From Paenibacillus wynnii (GTDB lineage: Bacteria > Bacillota > Bacilli > Paenibacillales > Paenibacillaceae): 64,000 nucleotides of DNA. Location: positions 1,798,001 through 1,862,000 of the forward strand of contig NZ_JQCR01000002.1 of assembly GCF_000757885.1 (NCBI RefSeq), read 5' to 3'. This document shows, piece by piece, positions 63,112 through 64,000 of this stretch. The notes beneath the pieces are model-generated. The model saw only the letters and a program-made list of their open reading frames with translations, had not been told where the DNA came from and ran no database searches. The number at the start of each line of letters is the position of its first letter. Position 1 is the stretch's first letter. Made by a program: the position numbers and the translations under genes.

Positions 63112-64000
63112 TTATTTATCGAGTGATTCGCTCCAGTCATGTACCATCGTGCCTTCAAGATACTTCTCGGCATCCATGGCTGCCATACAGCCTGTTCCCG
63201 CTGCAGATATGGCCTGACGGTAACGGGTATCCTGTACATCTCCGCAAGCGAATACACCCGGAATATTGGTCTCTGTCGTACCAGGGTTTACTACAAGATA
63301 ACCGTTGGCATCCGTTGTTAGCTGTCCGCCAAGGAAAGACGTGTTAGGCGTATGACCGATAGCGACAAAGACTCCGTCCGCCTCAACAAGCTCTTCCGTT
63401 CCTGTCTCATTGTTGCGTACTTTAAGACCATTTACACCAGTATCCCCTACGGAAACCTCAAGCGGTGTGCGGTTAAGCGCCCAAACCACCTTGCTGTTAT
63501 CGCGCGCACGGTCCTGCATGATTTTGGAGGCACGCAGTTCCGGACGTCGGTGCACCAAGGTAACGCTGGAAGCAAACCGCGTAAGGAAGCTGGCTTCCTC
63601 CATGGCAGAGTCTCCTCCACCCACTACGATAATCTTTTTATTACGGAAGAAAAAACCGTCACAGGTAGCACAAGTGCTGACTCCGCGGCCCACATTCTCT
63701 TGTTCTCCTGGAATTCCGAGGTATCTAGCGGAAGCGCCTGTCGAGATAATAACAGACTCCGCCTCTAATACTCCTAATCCATCTACAGTTACTTTAAACG
63801 GCCGCCCAGAGAAATCCACGGAGTCCACCCAACCATTCTTGAACTCGGCACCGAATCGTTCCGCCTGCTTGCGCATGTTATCCATGAGATCAGGACCTAG
63901 AATTCCTTCAGGAAAGCCTGGGAAATTCTCTACTTCAGTCGTAGTTGTCAGTTGTCCTCCTGGCTCCAAACCTTCAATCACCAGCGGACTCAAGTTGGCA
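63112..64000 (-). CDS. trxB: Thioredoxin-disulfide reductase (5' end outside window)
   Basis: The visible 296 residues cover nearly all of TrxB except the first FAD-binding strand: [20 protein letters not shown], redox-active [16 protein letters not shown]-binding [14 protein letters not shown] and [20 protein letters not shown] near the end. The frame continues to the last base, so the apparent ATG inside is not the start. It reduces thioredoxin with NADPH. Confidence 0.97.
   Translation of the reverse strand, partial: ANLSPLVIEGLEPGGQLTTTTEVENFPGFPEGILGPDLMDNMRKQAERFGAEFKNGWVDSVDFSGRPFKVTVDGLGVLEAESVIISTGASARYLGIPGEQENVGRGVSTCATCDGFFFRNKKIIVVGGGDSAMEEASFLTRFASSVTLVHRRPELRASKIMQDRARDNSKVVWALNRTPLEVSVGDTGVNGLKVRNNETGTEELVEADGVFVAIGHTPNTSFLGGQLTTDANGYLVVNPGTTETNIPGVFACGDVQDTRYRQAISAAGTGCMAAMDAEKYLEGTMVHDWSESLDK

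Overview
The window looks like a chromosomal segment of a Gram-positive Firmicute, most probably a Paenibacillus or close relative. The evidence is the gene order cggR-gapA-pgk-tpiA-gpmI-eno, secG-rnr-smpB-ssrA, and glcK-rapZ-yvcK-whiA-crh, together with a CtsR operator before clpP, strong AAGGAGG-type ribosome binding sites and moderate GC content. Species cannot be fixed from the sequence alone.

Layout. (1) 1-7308, minus strand: a ComQXPA-like quorum-sensing locus in an unusual arrangement. A ComQ-type prenyltransferase, a ComP-type membrane histidine kinase and a ComA-type response regulator form one overlapping unit. After a terminator comes a small ComX-like precursor with a Trp three residues from its C terminus. 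It is followed by an ABC exporter pair, two unrecognised proteins and the start of an M16 zinc peptidase (HLLEH). (2) 7.7-13.5 kb: anaerobic mixed-acid fermentation (pflA, pflB, divergent adhE with a possible leader ORF). (3) 13.6-16.5 kb: small membrane proteins, a decayed aldo/keto reductase, a glycosyltransferase and two copies of the ssrA 3' end. (4) 16.5-25.4 kb: an RNA damage-repair island. Pnkp, Hen1, an RlaP-type nucleotidyltransferase and a Ro60/Rsr (TROVE) protein are preceded by three tandem Y RNA-like genes that share a strict 5' block but carry different inserts; one insert is a circularly permuted tRNA-Lys-like fold. Two WYL-domain regulators lie divergently upstream. (5) 25.4-38 kb: accessory genes, many pseudogene fragments, and an AT-rich block (about 28.7-33.4 kb) flanked by two copies of a glycoside-hydrolase-like relic. 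(6) 38.3-41.4 kb: an XRE regulator fused to a BtrH/C39-like domain, then ssrA and smpB. (7) 41.9-64 kb: conserved core genes: rnr with a long Gly/Asn/Arg tail, secG, the glycolytic operon with cggR and its operator, tRNA-Arg, clpP, envelope proteins, crh-whiA-yvcK-rapZ, glcK, a DUF438/DUF1858 pair and the 3' part of trxB.

How the parts work together. The quorum locus contains what is needed to make, modify, possibly cleave and export a prenylated peptide and to sense it. The RNA island combines end healing and sealing (Pnkp), 3'-end protection (Hen1), a nucleotidyltransferase, and RNA surveillance (Rsr with Y RNAs), probably under WYL control. Three extra copies of the ssrA 3' end and terminator, spread from 16 to 38 kb on the terminator side of ssrA, suggest repeated insertion and decay at the tmRNA locus, although no integrase is visible.
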